Below are positions 1 through 9,727 of a DNA stretch of 64,000 nucleotides, one piece after another (the first letter of the stretch is position 1; each line of letters opens with the position of its first letter). The DNA is from Helicobacter sp. 13S00401-1 (GTDB lineage Bacteria > Campylobacterota > Campylobacteria > Campylobacterales > Helicobacteraceae). Made by a program: the position numbers and the translations under genes. The notes below the pieces were generated by a model. The model was not told the origin of the DNA and ran no database searches. It worked only from the letters and a program-made list of their open reading frames with translations. Location of the stretch: positions 1 to 64,000 of the forward strand of contig NZ_MLAR01000008.1 of NCBI RefSeq assembly GCF_002272925.1, read 5' to 3'.

Positions 1-513
1 TTATTAAAAAAACTTTAAAAAACTTAAAAAATTAAACTAATCAAAACAAGAAAAGTAAGCCTTAATCGCTTGAGAAATGAAACTATAGTGAAGTGAAGCT
101 TAAGGTTAGCTTAGAGGAAGGGGGGAAGTAGAAGATTTTTAAAATTTTATATCTAAAAAACCTAAAAGCCACCACAGCAACGCTACACACAAAGCAGCTC
201 ACAAATATATGACAGCCTAAATAATCCCTATAAATATAAAATACCTAGATTTTGAAAGTTTCTCTAAAAGATGTCAAAAACAACATTTATAAGCAAACCT
301 AAAAAGAATATCCAAAATTTAATACTAGGCTTTAAAGTCTAACTATATATAGAATGAAAAATAACCTTCAAAATACTCTTAAAGTTAAGATAGCATCTCT
401 AAAATATCTATTAATCTTGATAAATATTAAGTTAAATTTAAGTTTTACTCATTTAAAATTGACTATACGCGCATTAATTCATCTTAAATAAAATTTTTAA
501 AGGTCACATAAAA
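1..513. other. Intergenic, no gene seen
   Basis: AT-rich stretch of over 500 bases with stops in all frames and no tRNA-like or strong hairpin structure that I can see. It contains a G6 run near 120. The last 50 bases before comEA are the likely promoter and leader for that gene, with an AAAGG ribosome-binding site near 499. No confident -35/-10 pair could be picked by eye. Confidence 0.6.
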
Positions 514-780
514 ATGAAATTTTTAACAATAATGGCAATGTTTTTTAGTTTTCTATTCGCTGCGGTAAATATAAATACAGCCTCACAAAAAGAGTTAGAA
601 AAACTTCCAGGCATAGGACCAAAAAAAGCTATGAGCATAGTTGAATATAGAAGCAAACAACCTTTTAAGGCTATAGAAGATATCAAAAAAGTAAAAGGTG
701 TTAATCAAAAGTTATTTAACAAGATAAAAAATGACATAGAAGTCACAACAGATAAAAAAGATAGCAAGGCTGAAAAATAG
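514..780 (+). CDS. comEA: ComEA-type helix-hairpin-helix DNA-binding protein
   Basis: An 88-residue protein with an N-terminal hydrophobic signal/anchor (residues 1-17) followed by one ComEA-type double helix-hairpin-helix unit. The family hallmarks are visible: VNINTAS at the start of the domain, LPGIGPKKAMSIVEYR for the first hairpin, and IKKVKGVNQKLFNKIKNDI for the second. ComEA proteins bind incoming double-stranded DNA in the periplasm during natural transformation and pass it to the ComEC channel. The length is normal for the short single-domain form of Gram-negative bacteria. It lies just upstream of a secretin gene on the same strand, and a comEC gene is 6.5 kb away. A 12-bp-stem terminator follows at 796-826, so it is probably monocistronic. 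The charged Lys/Asp tail (residues 76-88) is unremarkable. Confidence 0.9.
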   Translation: MKFLTIMAMFFSFLFAAVNINTASQKELEKLPGIGPKKAMSIVEYRSKQPFKAIEDIKKVKGVNQKLFNKIKNDIEVTTDKKDSKAEK

Positions 781-795
781 CTCTTAAAAACTACC

Positions 796-826
796 TTATA
801 AGATTCTATGATGCAGAATCTTATAA
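796..826 (+). terminator. Hairpin terminator after comEA built from AGATTCT/AGAATCT
   Basis: A perfect 12-bp stem (TTATAAGATTCT at 796-807 with AGAATCTTATAA at 815-826) and a 7-base loop, 16 bases after the comEA stop. The stem contains an inverted pair of the window's over-represented core AGAATCT. The following A-rich/T-poor tail makes it a structure-based call. Confidence 0.65.
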
Positions 827-906
827 AACTCCTAGCTCGCAACTTAACGCATACACAACAAATCTCACAAGTTAATATATAAGATACTCTAAAAAAGAGG
901 TTCAAA

Positions 907-2655
907 ATGAGTGTTTACTTTAAAAGCCTTTTTGCAAAGCCCTTTATCTACCTTTTTATCGCTAGTTTTTTAAATCTATCTGCAAAAGAAGATATAAAAC
1001 CAAGCGCTTTAGAATCTAAAAACATCTTAGAATCCAAAATAGAGTATGAAAAAAATACTAACTCTATCAAGCAAGATAAAGCAAGCACTACAAATCTTTT
1101 AGATTCTAAAAACCTACAAGATCTAAAAGATATGACTAATGCACCTATGATTACAAGTGCTACAAATCAAACAACTACTAAAAGCCCACGCAAACTAAAG
1201 TCCTTTCCTTTGGGGCATAAGAAGATATTTGAAGATGAAGACATTGATGTAAATATACTTGCACCTTCTTGTGCTAGCACCTTACACACACTAACAAAGC
1301 CTAAAGAAGAAAAACTTTCTGAGATACTAAGTGCGCTAGCTTCAGAGTGTGGGTTCAGTATAGAGTACATAAACTGGGTTGAAAATGATACTTTAGCCTT
1401 ACATCTTGATAAAAGGCCCTTAAAAGATCTTTTAAACATAGCCTTAAAAAACTACTACTATGAAGTCTCGCCTTTTTTACTTAGAATCTATGGGCTAGCG
1501 TTTGAAACATTTGATATAAACTACATAGCAAGTGTTCGCACCACTCTTTCTAACACTTCTGTCACCCTATCCCAAGAACAAAATCAAAACGCTTATAGTA
1601 GCAACTATAACTATGGCATCTTTCAGCCAAACTTAACTAACAACCCCTACACGCTAAATAATGCCTTTGAAGGATCACTAAACAACAGACCAAGTAGTAG
1701 TGGCACTAAGATCTACTCTATGGATGAACTAAACTTTTGGGATGGCTTAGAAAAAGAGCTTAGTTTTTTACTTAAAGAGCCTACCTTTGGCCAAGATGCA
1801 TCTAAGGCGCAAGCAAATACTAATACAAGATTTAGCATAGATAAAAACGCAGGTCTTGTAAGCGTTATGGCTAATAAATCCCACATGAGACAGGTTTCTA
1901 ACCTGCTTGAAAACATGCACACAAAGATGAGGGCACAGATATTTTTAAATGTAGAGATTCTAAATATAACTCATACCAAGGCAACAAATGCAGGGATAGA
2001 TTGGAGTAATCTTGCTTCTATCTTCTCAGTCCCAGCCGCAAGTGGTAGTTTGAATCTAAGTGGAAATGCAAATACGTTTAATCTTGATTACTCGCTAAAT
2101 ATACTTAATCCAAGTGTGTCTCTAAGCAGCATACTAGGCTTTCTTGAAAGTCAAGGTAGTGTAAAATCGCTTTCTAACCCAAGAGTGAGCGCGCTTAATA
2201 ATCAACCAGCCATCATAAGTGTTGGCTCAGTGCTTAGATACTCACAAAACCTTATCTTCCAAACTAGCAACACAAACAACACTATACAAAATCAAAGCGT
2301 GCAGTACCCTAGTGTCTTTATTGGAATCTTGCTTGATATAACTCCTTCAATAAGCGAAGATGAGATAATACTACGTATAAACCCTTCAATCACAAGGGCA
2401 AAAAATGCAGTGATAGAAAACAGTGCCACTGCCCTATCTAGCCCACCAAACCTAAGTACTAATCAACTTTCTTCAATAGTTAGGCTAAAAAATGGAGAAA
2501 AAGTCATCATAGGTGGACTTATAAGTAACCACGCAGAAACTAATGAAAATGGAATCATAGGTCTAAGAAGGGTAAAAGGTATATTTTCTAATACAAAAAA
2601 GCTTAATAGAAGTGAAGAGATAGTTATCATCATCACTCCAACTGTTATAGACTAA
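907..2655 (+). CDS. Secretin of MshL/type II/competence type (outer-membrane channel)
   Basis: A 582-residue protein with an N-terminal signal peptide (about residues 1-26), a low-complexity Ser/Asn/Lys region to about 100, a periplasmic STN/N0-like region around 130-210, an N1/N2-like segment around 300-350, and a C-terminal secretin core (about 345-582). The core shows SNPRVSALNNQPAIISVG, the VFIGILLDITPSISEDEI strand and the terminal LKNGEKVIIGGLIS block. Secretins form the gated outer-membrane ring of type II secretion, type IV pilus and competence machines. With comEA next door, a role as the DNA-uptake secretin (Campylobacter CtsD-like) is the most likely reading; MSHA-like pilus secretin MshL is the sequence-family name. 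The start has AGAGG six bases upstream. No other pilus gene is in the window. Confidence 0.85.
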   Translation: MSVYFKSLFAKPFIYLFIASFLNLSAKEDIKPSALESKNILESKIEYEKNTNSIKQDKASTTNLLDSKNLQDLKDMTNAPMITSATNQTTTKSPRKLKSFPLGHKKIFEDEDIDVNILAPSCASTLHTLTKPKEEKLSEILSALASECGFSIEYINWVENDTLALHLDKRPLKDLLNIALKNYYYEVSPFLLRIYGLAFETFDINYIASVRTTLSNTSVTLSQEQNQNAYSSNYNYGIFQPNLTNNPYTLNNAFEGSLNNRPSSSGTKIYSMDELNFWDGLEKELSFLLKEPTFGQDASKAQANTNTRFSIDKNAGLVSVMANKSHMRQVSNLLENMHTKMRAQIFLNVEILNITHTKATNAGIDWSNLASIFSVPAASGSLNLSGNANTFNLDYSLNILNPSVSLSSILGFLESQGSVKSLSNPRVSALNNQPAIISVGSVLRYSQNLIFQTSNTNNTIQNQSVQYPSVFIGILLDITPSISEDEIILRINPSITRAKNAVIENSATALSSPPNLSTNQLSSIVRLKNGEKVIIGGLISNHAETNENGIIGLRRVKGIFSNTKKLNRSEEIVIIITPTVID

Positions 2656-2802
2656 GTTATATAAGTTAACTTGCAAACATTTTTGTTAAAACAATATCTT
2701 ATAAGACAACACAAGCTTTAGTTTTAAAGCCTTATGATGATATAAACTAAGCAAAAAAAGCCTTGGTTTTTAAGTAAAATAACTAGCGTGATGGAGGTTT
2801 TT

Positions 2803-3042
2803 ATGTTTGAAAAAATTGAAGAGATAATAAGAAATATTGAAAATCTAAGAGATGAGATAACCATACTTTTAAACATGGCAAAGATTGATCTAATAGACTA
2901 CATACTTATAAAAAGAGGATCTAAAGATATGCCAGAGGGTCTAAGTATGGGCATGTTAGCAGATATAGATGAAGAAGTGGACAAGTTAAAAAAGCAAATA
3001 GACCTTCTTAATAAGATAAAACGAGAGATGCTAATCTTTTAA
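2803..3042 (+). CDS. Small predicted coiled-coil protein, unknown function
   Basis: A 79-residue acidic/basic helical protein beginning MFEKIEEIIRNIENLRDEI and ending in a Lys-rich helix (EEVDKLKKQIDLLNKIKREML) with heptad-like spacing. The ATG at 2803 is chosen because a strong GGAGG lies five bases upstream (2793-2797); longer readings from GTG 2788 or ATG 2791 would overlap that site. I do not recognise the family. No signal peptide, membrane segment or cysteine pair is present. It is followed by a 12-bp hairpin shared with the convergent carB gene. Good initiation context and balanced codon use make it a likely real gene. Confidence 0.65.
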   Translation: MFEKIEEIIRNIENLRDEITILLNMAKIDLIDYILIKRGSKDMPEGLSMGMLADIDEEVDKLKKQIDLLNKIKREMLIF

Positions 3043-3048
3043 ACCCTG

Positions 3049-3075
3049 CTTTTAGATTCTAATAGAATCTAAAAG
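3049..3075. terminator. Bidirectional hairpin between convergent genes
   Basis: A perfect 12-bp stem (CTTTTAGATTCT at 3049-3060, AGAATCTAAAAG at 3064-3075) with loop AAT, between the small coiled-coil gene and convergent carB. T-rich flanks exist on both strands, so it can terminate either transcript. It again consists of an inverted AGATTCT/AGAATCT pair. Confidence 0.75.
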
Positions 3076-3083
3076 TATAAAAA

Positions 3084-6000
3084 CTAATAAGCCCTGTTTA
3101 AATACTCTTGAAGCGAGCAAGCTTTAAAGCCTTCATTACTACTAGTTTCTTTTTTGATAGCTTTAATCGCACTTAAAGCGCCTGAGACTGTAGTAAAGTA
3201 AGGTATATTCATCTTTAAAACTGTAGCCCTTATAAGCCTTGCGTCTTCTTTGGCCTTTTCATCACTAGTGTTTACAACCAAATCTATCTCATTATTAACC
3301 AGTAAGTCGTTGATATTTGGCCTACCTTCGCTAATCTTAAGCACTTGTTTTACCTCAACGCCTGCTTCTTTTAGAATCTTAAAAGTCCCAGTAGTTGCTA
3401 CTATCTTAAAGCCCATATCACTAAAGCTTTTAGCTAGCTCTAGGGCGTAAATCTTATCGCTATCTTGCAAGGAGATAAAAACTGTGCCACTTAGTGGAAG
3501 AGGGTTTTTGCAAGCAACTTGGGATTTAAAAAAGGCTATCCCTGGGCTACTAGCTATGCCCATAACCTCACCTGTACTTTTCATCTCAGGACCTAAAAGC
3601 AAATCAGCTCCTGGAAGTTTGTTAAATGGAAAAACAGATTCTTTAACACTAAAGTGTTTTAAGGGCTTATGAGTGTATAGATTATCTTCTAGTTTTTCTA
3701 AAACATTATATCTATCATAGAAACTAATCGCATCTAAAAGTGGCTCATCACACATAACGCGAGTTGCAACTTTAGCTAATGGAAGTCCTGTAGCCTTAGA
3801 GGCAAAAGGCACAGTGCGAGAGGCGCGAGGGTTAACTTCTATGATAAAAACTTCATTTTTATAAATGGCATACTGCACGTTCATTAGCCCCTTAACTTCA
3901 AGCTTTAAGGCTATCTCCTTGCTTATCTTATAAATCTTTTCTAGCAAACTTTTATCTATGCTAGTAGTTGGGAGGTAAGAAGCACTATCACCACTATGTA
4001 TTCCTGCTTCTTCAATGTGCTGCATAATAGCACCTATATAAACATCCTTGCCATCACTTATGCAATCTAAATCAAGCTCAATTGCCTTGTCTAAAAACTT
4101 ATCTATTAAGATTGGATTAGATTCACTAACGGCTATGACCTCATCCATATATTTTTTAAGCTCGAAGTCATCATAAACTATACGCATAGCGCGCCCGCCT
4201 AGCACGTAACTTGGACGAACTAGCACTGGGAATCCTATAGTCCTAGCAACTGAGTGGGCTTGCTCTTTAGTTAAGGCTATGCCATTTTCTGGTTGGTTAA
4301 ATCCAAGCTCAGTTATAAATTTTGCAAATTTTTCTCTATCTTCTGCTTTGTCTATGGCTTTTGGCTTAGTACCTATGATTTTGGCGTTAATCTTGCTTAA
4401 GAGATTAGCTAGCTTTAGTGGCGTTTGACCTCCAAAATGCACTATGATTCCATCAACTTGCTCTTCTTCTATAACGCTTCTTACGTGCTCAAAGTCTATA
4501 GGTTCAAAGTAAAGCTTATCACTTGTATCATAGTCTGTACTAACAGTTTCTGGGTTGCAGTTATACATTATGCTTTTTATGCCCATATCTTTTAAAGCAA
4601 AGCTTGCGTGCACACAGCAGTAGTCAAACTCTATACCCTGTCCTATGCGGTTTGGGCCTCCACCTATGATTAAAACTTTTTTTAGTTTTGTGGAATCTTT
4701 ACTAGGATTACAAGATTCTAAGTTTTCATCTTGATACTCATTAGGCACGCACTCATAGTCCCCAATGCTTGAGTAAAGATAGTTACTTTTACAAGCAAAC
4801 TCAGCAGCACAAGTATCTACTTCGTTATATTTATGCTTAACTCCTAAAGCAAGCCTAGCTTGATAAACTTCAGCCTCAGTTATATCTAAGCCTTCATTTT
4901 CTTTTAGCCAGTGGCTTATGTTTTTATCACTAAAACCATAGCTTTTAGCCTCTCTCATAAGCTCTTTGTTAGTTAAGATATCAGTAGTTATCTTTTGTTC
5001 ATAGTCTACTAGCTCTTTTATCTCATTTAAAAACCATCTATCTATCTTACTTAGCTCATAAACTTCATCTACGCTAAGGCCTAGTCCAAAGCCTTCAGCT
5101 ATATAAAGTATACGATTTGCATTAGGACGCCTTATCTCTTTTTTGATTAAGATAGAATCTGTACTTATGCGATTAAAGCCATAAAAGCCCTGTTCTAGTG
5201 AGCATATAGCTTTTTGAAGGCTTTCTTTAAAACTCCCGCCTATTGCCATAACTTCGCCTATACTTTTCATGGATGTTGTAAGACTTGAGTTTGCCATAGG
5301 AAACTTTTCAAAGGTAAATCTCGGAATCTTAGTAACTATATAATCTATACTTGGCTCAAAGCTAGCAGGCGTTCCAGTTATGTCATTTTTTATCTCATCT
5401 AGGCTAAATCCAACGGCTAAAAGTGTCGCAACTTTTGCTATAGGATAACCTGTAGCCTTTGAAGCTAAAGCACTACTTCTACTAACACGCGGGTTCATCT
5501 CAATTACAGTCATACGCCCCGTTTCTGGATTGATAGCAAACTGTACGTTACTTCCTCCTGTATCTACGCCTATCTCGCGGAGTATTTTAAAAGAGGCATC
5601 ACGCATACGCTGATACTCTTTGTCAGTCAAAGTTAAAGCTGGTGCTATAGTTATAGAATCTCCTGTGTGCACACCCATAGGATCTAAGTTTTCTATGCTA
5701 CAAACTATGATGCAGTTATCTTTATTATCTCTTATAACTTCCATCTCATACTCTTTCCAGCCAAGCAAAGATTCTTCTATTAGTATCTCATGGACTGGGC
5801 TTGCATCAAGACCGATTTTAGCTAGGGTTTTAAACTCATCTATGTTATAAGCTACCCCGCTACCTCCACCAGCTAGCGTAAAAGACGCCCTTATAATTAG
5901 TGGGAATCCTATCTCTTGTGCAGCTAGCAAGGCTTCATCTTCATTATAAGCATACATTGACTTTGGTATATCCATACCGATTTTAAGCATGGCCTCTTTA

Positions 6001-6386
6001 AAAGCCTGTCTATCTTCACCTTTTTTTATAGCATCTGGTCTAGCCCCAAGGAATCTAACTCCTTCTAAAAGGCCTTTTTCATACATACTCATAGCGACAT
6101 TTAGTGCAGTTTGCCCACCCATAGTAGGCAAAATAGCATCAATATTTTCTTTTTTAATGATATCTAGGATTATCTCTTCAGAAATGGGTTCTATATAAGT
6201 TTTATCCGCAAAGTCTGGATCTGTCATGATAGTCGCAGGATTAGAGTTTATTAATACCACTTTATAGCCTAGCTCCTTTAAAGTCTTGACAGCTTGAGTG
6301 CCGGAGTAGTCAAACTCGCAGGCCTGCCCTATGACTATTGGACCTGAGCCAATAAGAAGTATGTTTTTAAAACTGTTATCTTGCAT
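3084..6386 (-). CDS. carB: Carbamoyl-phosphate synthase large subunit
   Basis: An 1100-residue protein that makes carbamoyl phosphate from bicarbonate, ATP and ammonia delivered by the small subunit CarA, feeding arginine and pyrimidine synthesis in the cytoplasm. The typical duplicated architecture is clear: first pre-ATP-grasp block ([17 protein letters not shown] near residue 12), first ATP-grasp, an oligomerisation region around 430-560, second block ([15 protein letters not shown] near 570), second ATP-grasp, and a C-terminal MGS-like allosteric domain from about 960. Both halves retain the glycine-rich and EVNPRx[10 protein letters not shown] metal-site motifs. A non-conserved insert (about 535-565, Asn/Ser-rich) precedes the second half. 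carA is not in this window. It ends next to a shared hairpin terminator. Confidence 0.98.
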   Translation of the reverse strand: MQDNSFKNILLIGSGPIVIGQACEFDYSGTQAVKTLKELGYKVVLINSNPATIMTDPDFADKTYIEPISEEIILDIIKKENIDAILPTMGGQTALNVAMSMYEKGLLEGVRFLGARPDAIKKGEDRQAFKEAMLKIGMDIPKSMYAYNEDEALLAAQEIGFPLIIRASFTLAGGGSGVAYNIDEFKTLAKIGLDASPVHEILIEESLLGWKEYEMEVIRDNKDNCIIVCSIENLDPMGVHTGDSITIAPALTLTDKEYQRMRDASFKILREIGVDTGGSNVQFAINPETGRMTVIEMNPRVSRSSALASKATGYPIAKVATLLAVGFSLDEIKNDITGTPASFEPSIDYIVTKIPRFTFEKFPMANSSLTTSMKSIGEVMAIGGSFKESLQKAICSLEQGFYGFNRISTDSILIKKEIRRPNANRILYIAEGFGLGLSVDEVYELSKIDRWFLNEIKELVDYEQKITTDILTNKELMREAKSYGFSDKNISHWLKENEGLDITEAEVYQARLALGVKHKYNEVDTCAAEFACKSNYLYSSIGDYECVPNEYQDENLESCNPSKDSTKLKKVLIIGGGPNRIGQGIEFDYCCVHASFALKDMGIKSIMYNCNPETVSTDYDTSDKLYFEPIDFEHVRSVIEEEQVDGIIVHFGGQTPLKLANLLSKINAKIIGTKPKAIDKAEDREKFAKFITELGFNQPENGIALTKEQAHSVARTIGFPVLVRPSYVLGGRAMRIVYDDFELKKYMDEVIAVSESNPILIDKFLDKAIELDLDCISDGKDVYIGAIMQHIEEAGIHSGDSASYLPTTSIDKSLLEKIYKISKEIALKLEVKGLMNVQYAIYKNEVFIIEVNPRASRTVPFASKATGLPLAKVATRVMCDEPLLDAISFYDRYNVLEKLEDNLYTHKPLKHFSVKESVFPFNKLPGADLLLGPEMKSTGEVMGIASSPGIAFFKSQVACKNPLPLSGTVFISLQDSDKIYALELAKSFSDMGFKIVATTGTFKILKEAGVEVKQVLKISEGRPNINDLLVNNEIDLVVNTSDEKAKEDARLIRATVLKMNIPYFTTVSGALSAIKAIKKETSSNEGFKACSLQEYLNRAY

Positions 6387-6477
6387 GTGTGTCCTTAAAG
6401 ATTAATGAAGTTGGAAATAATGTGCTAAATTATACCTTGTGCTTACATCTTTATAAAACCAAATATAAGGGAAAATT

Positions 6478-6993
6478 TTGACTTCATCTACTCCAAAAAG
6501 ACTTAGATATAAACTCTACATCTTCTTAGCCATTCTTATAGTCGTACTTATAATAGACCAAATCTTAAAACATGAGATCTTGCAAATCGCTTTGCAAAAA
6601 TATGGAAGTATAAATATAGATTCTATAAGCTATCTTTTTAGAAGCGAGATTATAGACATAGCCTTAGTTTTTAACAAAGGTGTTGCTTTTAGCTTTTTAA
6701 CCTTTTTAGGCGATAATCTTAAGTATATACAACTGCTTTTAATTCTAATTATTATTATATTTTTTATCCAACAAAGACGCTTCTTTGAAGACTACTTTAT
6801 AGGTTTTGGCTTTATTTTTGGTGGTGGGATAAGCAACATCATAGATAGATTCTTATATAAAGGCGTGGTTGATTACATCTACTGGCACTATCAATTTAAC
6901 TTTGCGATATTTAACCTTGCAGATATGAGTATAAATCTTGGGATAATCATAATGATAATAACCATGCTTATAAAAAGACGTAATGCCAGATAA
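6478..6993 (+). CDS. lspA: Lipoprotein signal peptidase (signal peptidase II)
   Basis: A 171-residue inner-membrane aspartyl protease that cleaves the signal peptide of prolipoproteins after the lipobox cysteine is diacylated. Four hydrophobic segments are visible. The catalytic aspartates are D123 in the GGGISNIIDRF motif and D149 in FAIFNLADMSI; the conserved NKGVAFS motif is near residue 66. The start is a TTG at 6478 with AAGGGA six bases upstream. Its 5' end is 91 bases from divergent carB. At least two lipoproteins at the right end of the window are possible substrates. Confidence 0.95.
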   Translation: MTSSTPKRLRYKLYIFLAILIVVLIIDQILKHEILQIALQKYGSINIDSISYLFRSEIIDIALVFNKGVAFSFLTFLGDNLKYIQLLLILIIIIFFIQQRRFFEDYFIGFGFIFGGGISNIIDRFLYKGVVDYIYWHYQFNFAIFNLADMSINLGIIIMIITMLIKRRNAR

Positions 6994-7019
6994 TTTTTTA
7001 TCCTATAAGTTCTAAAAGC

Positions 7020-8366
7020 TTAAACTAAGCTTTTTATATAAACCCAAAGATTAAAAGCATAAAAGCAGATTCCAAAAGCACAAAGAAGATAGTAAGCCTT
7101 TTTAGAAAAGATGCTTGCAAGACTAAAAACGATGTAGATTCCAAGTAAAAAAAGAGGTGTGTAAACCTCACTTAAATGAAACTTCATATCCAAAAATGGA
7201 AGCAATAAAAAATCTATACTCCCTCCAAACCCAAAAATATGCAAAAGTAAACTAAGTGGGAAAAAGACTACAAAGGCTAAGCCAACTGGTATAGAGACTA
7301 GCTGAAAGGGTGAAAAGTAGGGAAAAAAGTAGTGCACTATAGGCATCATTTGTAAAAATAGCAAAAGATTAAAAAGCACAACAGTCAAAAGCATGCTTTT
7401 AGTTTTAACATACTTTATAAATAAAAATATATAAAACACTCCTGCAACTGAAAGCAAAAAGCCTATGTTAAAGGCTAGGCTTAAATCCAAGCTTAAAGCA
7501 AAAAGCACGCAAAGACTTAAACTTACAAAGCTTATAAGTTTTAAGCCTGAGTAAAGTAAGAAAAAAGCTAAGGCTGCCATTAAAAAGGCTCTAAAAAATG
7601 AAGGCTGAAAGTCAAGTAAAACTAGGTAGCCTCCCATGCAAGCTAGTATCAACACTCCAATATCAAAGTAAGCATTACGATAAGGAAAGTAGTGTCTTTG
7701 GAAGATTCTATAAAGTGGCATTAAGATGATGTAAAGTAAAAGGCTAAGTATGCCTAAGTGAAAGCCACTAATTGCTATGATATGAGCAAGCCCTAGGGAG
7801 TTTGATACATGCCTTAAGTTAGGATCTAAACTAGTGCCTAAAAAAAGGGCTGAGTAGAGGTTGCTTAAAAGGGCGTTTTCATGCTGGGCTACTATTAGGT
7901 CAAGTAAAGTAGTGCTTGAAGGCAAAAGTGCCATGCCCATATTAATAAAAAAGCAAGATTTAAAAGAATCTAAAAAAGTGCATTTTTGTGCCTTGCCTAG
8001 AACTCTCACATCTTTATTTTGCAAATCTTTTAATGCGGAGTTTGGTGTGTGCTCTATAGTATAAAGATTAAAACCATCTTTAGTTTTTAGTTTAAATATA
8101 GTCTTATTATCTTTTGCATACTGCAATGCTACTTTAGCCTCTATAGACTTAGCATCTTGCAAGGCTAGAAAGTTTTTATATCTTAGTCCAAGATTTATAG
8201 CTAGCAAGCACAAAAGCATGACAACTAAGGCTATAAACTCACGCCCTTTAAATAAAGGAAGACTAAAAGAACTATCTTTAACATGTCTGCTTTCAAAAAG
8301 CCAAAAGTGCTTAAGTAGATGCTTCATAGTAGCTATAGTTTGTTTATAGCGCTTTGCTATGCCCAC
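7020..8366 (-). CDS. comEC: ComEC/Rec2-type DNA channel protein, short form
   Basis: A 448-residue polytopic membrane protein with the ComEC competence core: the signature GLAHIIAISGFHLGILS near residue 190 is followed by six or more hydrophobic segments. An N-terminal membrane segment (about 45-62) precedes a soluble OB-like region with two cysteines (C129, C137). ComEC forms the inner-membrane pore for single-stranded DNA during transformation. Full-length ComEC in many bacteria (700-800 residues) has a C-terminal metallo-beta-lactamase-like nuclease domain; it is absent here, as in other Helicobacter and Campylobacter proteins of about this size. The GTG start is the best available, with GAAG about eight bases upstream. 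Together with comEA and the secretin it supports natural competence. Confidence 0.88.
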   Translation of the reverse strand: MGIAKRYKQTIATMKHLLKHFWLFESRHVKDSSFSLPLFKGREFIALVVMLLCLLAINLGLRYKNFLALQDAKSIEAKVALQYAKDNKTIFKLKTKDGFNLYTIEHTPNSALKDLQNKDVRVLGKAQKCTFLDSFKSCFFINMGMALLPSSTTLLDLIVAQHENALLSNLYSALFLGTSLDPNLRHVSNSLGLAHIIAISGFHLGILSLLLYIILMPLYRIFQRHYFPYRNAYFDIGVLILACMGGYLVLLDFQPSFFRAFLMAALAFFLLYSGLKLISFVSLSLCVLFALSLDLSLAFNIGFLLSVAGVFYIFLFIKYVKTKSMLLTVVLFNLLLFLQMMPIVHYFFPYFSPFQLVSIPVGLAFVVFFPLSLLLHIFGFGGSIDFLLLPFLDMKFHLSEVYTPLFLLGIYIVFSLASIFSKKAYYLLCAFGICFYAFNLWVYIKSLV

Positions 8367-8413
8367 TACTCTAACTTCTCCCCTCTTAAGTTACACACTT
8401 AGAATTTTTAAGC

Positions 8414-9556
8414 CTACTTAGAATCCATATGCATATCGTGCATATTTTTCATATCCATGTTTTTCATATCGGCATTATGAGAGTTATGGTCCATATGCAT
8501 GCCTTTCATTCCATCTTTAGAATCCATCTTCATATCACCCATATTTTGCATATCCATATGAGTAGAGTTAGGGCTCATATCTTTCATGTTTTGCATGTTT
8601 TGCATATCTTTATGCATATCCATATCTTTCATGCCATCTTTAGAATCCATATGCACAGATTCCATATTACCCATGTTATGAGACTTCATATCCATGTCTT
8701 GATGAGTGCTACCCTTCATATCGTCCATGTTCATATGGCCATGATCCATTTTCATACCATCCATTTTCATATCTTGCATTTTCATGCCGTGCATCCCATG
8801 ACCCATATCCATACCACCCATGCCATGCATCCCATGCATACCCTTCATGCCCATATGCATGCCTGGTAACATATACATATGTCCAGTCATCATCCCATAA
8901 CCCATAAATATATTACCAAGTCCAAAATAAAGCATTAAAAGCATGGAGATTCTTAAAAGCCAAGTGCTAAATCTCGCTCTAAATCCTCCCCTTATAAGAC
9001 TTCCTAAACTAGTTCCTAATAAAAACAAAGGTAAAAATGTCCCTATACCAAAAGCTATCATGCCTAAAATACTCATAGGTATGGAGTTAAAGCCAGCAGC
9101 AACTAAAGCAAAGGTATACACAAAGCCACAAGGCAAAAAGCCATTTAACACTCCAAGAACGTAGTAGCTATAAAAACTTTTAGACTGCAAGGCATACTTA
9201 AAAGCTCTTTTATACCAAGATGAGTTAGCAGATGGCGTGATATAGCCTAGTGCCTTAGGGTAAAAGTTAAAAAGCAAGGCTGTGATGATGATAAGGACAC
9301 CTATAACTATAAAAACTATGCCCCTATGAAAGTTATCTATAAAGCTTTTGCCAATTAGGGCAAAAATTATCCCCACTATGATATAAGACGTAAGCCTCCC
9401 TAAAAAATATACAAAGTTTCCTAAAGCTATCCTAGTTTTAGTGTTATCTATAGACTTAGCGGTATTAAGCCCTAAAACTATACCGCCACACATACCCACA
9501 CAGTGTCCCCACGCACCCAAAAAGGCCGCTATAAATATACCTAGTATTGCTTCCAT
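8414..9556 (-). CDS. TauE/UreH-type membrane protein with a long Met/His/Asp-rich C-terminal tail
   Basis: A 380-residue protein. Residues 1-220 form a six-helix membrane domain of the sulfite exporter TauE/SafE-UreH group, with the conserved WGHCVGMCGG motif near residue 17 and LNGFLPCGFVY near 137; such Cys-containing motifs are typical of metal or reductant transport relatives of DsbD/CcdA. From about 226 to the end the sequence is almost entirely Met, His, Asp, Gly and Lys in degenerate units such as MHGM, MKMD, MDMK and MHMD, with the longer unit MDSKDGMK seen twice. Such tails bind Cu(I)/Cu(II) in other proteins, so a copper-handling role is likely but inferred. The ATG at 9556 follows AAGGAAG. 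The tail's opposite strand is also open because ATG and CAT are reverse complements. Confidence 0.8.
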   Translation of the reverse strand: MEAILGIFIAAFLGAWGHCVGMCGGIVLGLNTAKSIDNTKTRIALGNFVYFLGRLTSYIIVGIIFALIGKSFIDNFHRGIVFIVIGVLIIITALLFNFYPKALGYITPSANSSWYKRAFKYALQSKSFYSYYVLGVLNGFLPCGFVYTFALVAAGFNSIPMSILGMIAFGIGTFLPLFLLGTSLGSLIRGGFRARFSTWLLRISMLLMLYFGLGNIFMGYGMMTGHMYMLPGMHMGMKGMHGMHGMGGMDMGHGMHGMKMQDMKMDGMKMDHGHMNMDDMKGSTHQDMDMKSHNMGNMESVHMDSKDGMKDMDMHKDMQNMQNMKDMSPNSTHMDMQNMGDMKMDSKDGMKGMHMDHNSHNADMKNMDMKNMHDMHMDSK

Positions 9557-9727
9557 CAACTTCCTTTAAGTTTAAAATTCTCTTTGCTTGATAAAAATCC
9601 ACCTGCAGCTATCCTACCTTTAAGCTTACTATCTAGAATCTTTTATTAACTTTAAGTCTCATATTTATTACATAGTGGAATTGTAGTTTCGAAGCTTTTT
9701 TAAGCATAAAAGGGCTTAGAAGGTTAT

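Noticed and set aside
8429-8869. 146-codon plus-strand frame rich in His and Met
   Set aside because: It is antisense to the Met/His tail. ATG on one strand reads CAT (His) on the other, so a Met-rich gene always gives a His-rich shadow. No start signal.
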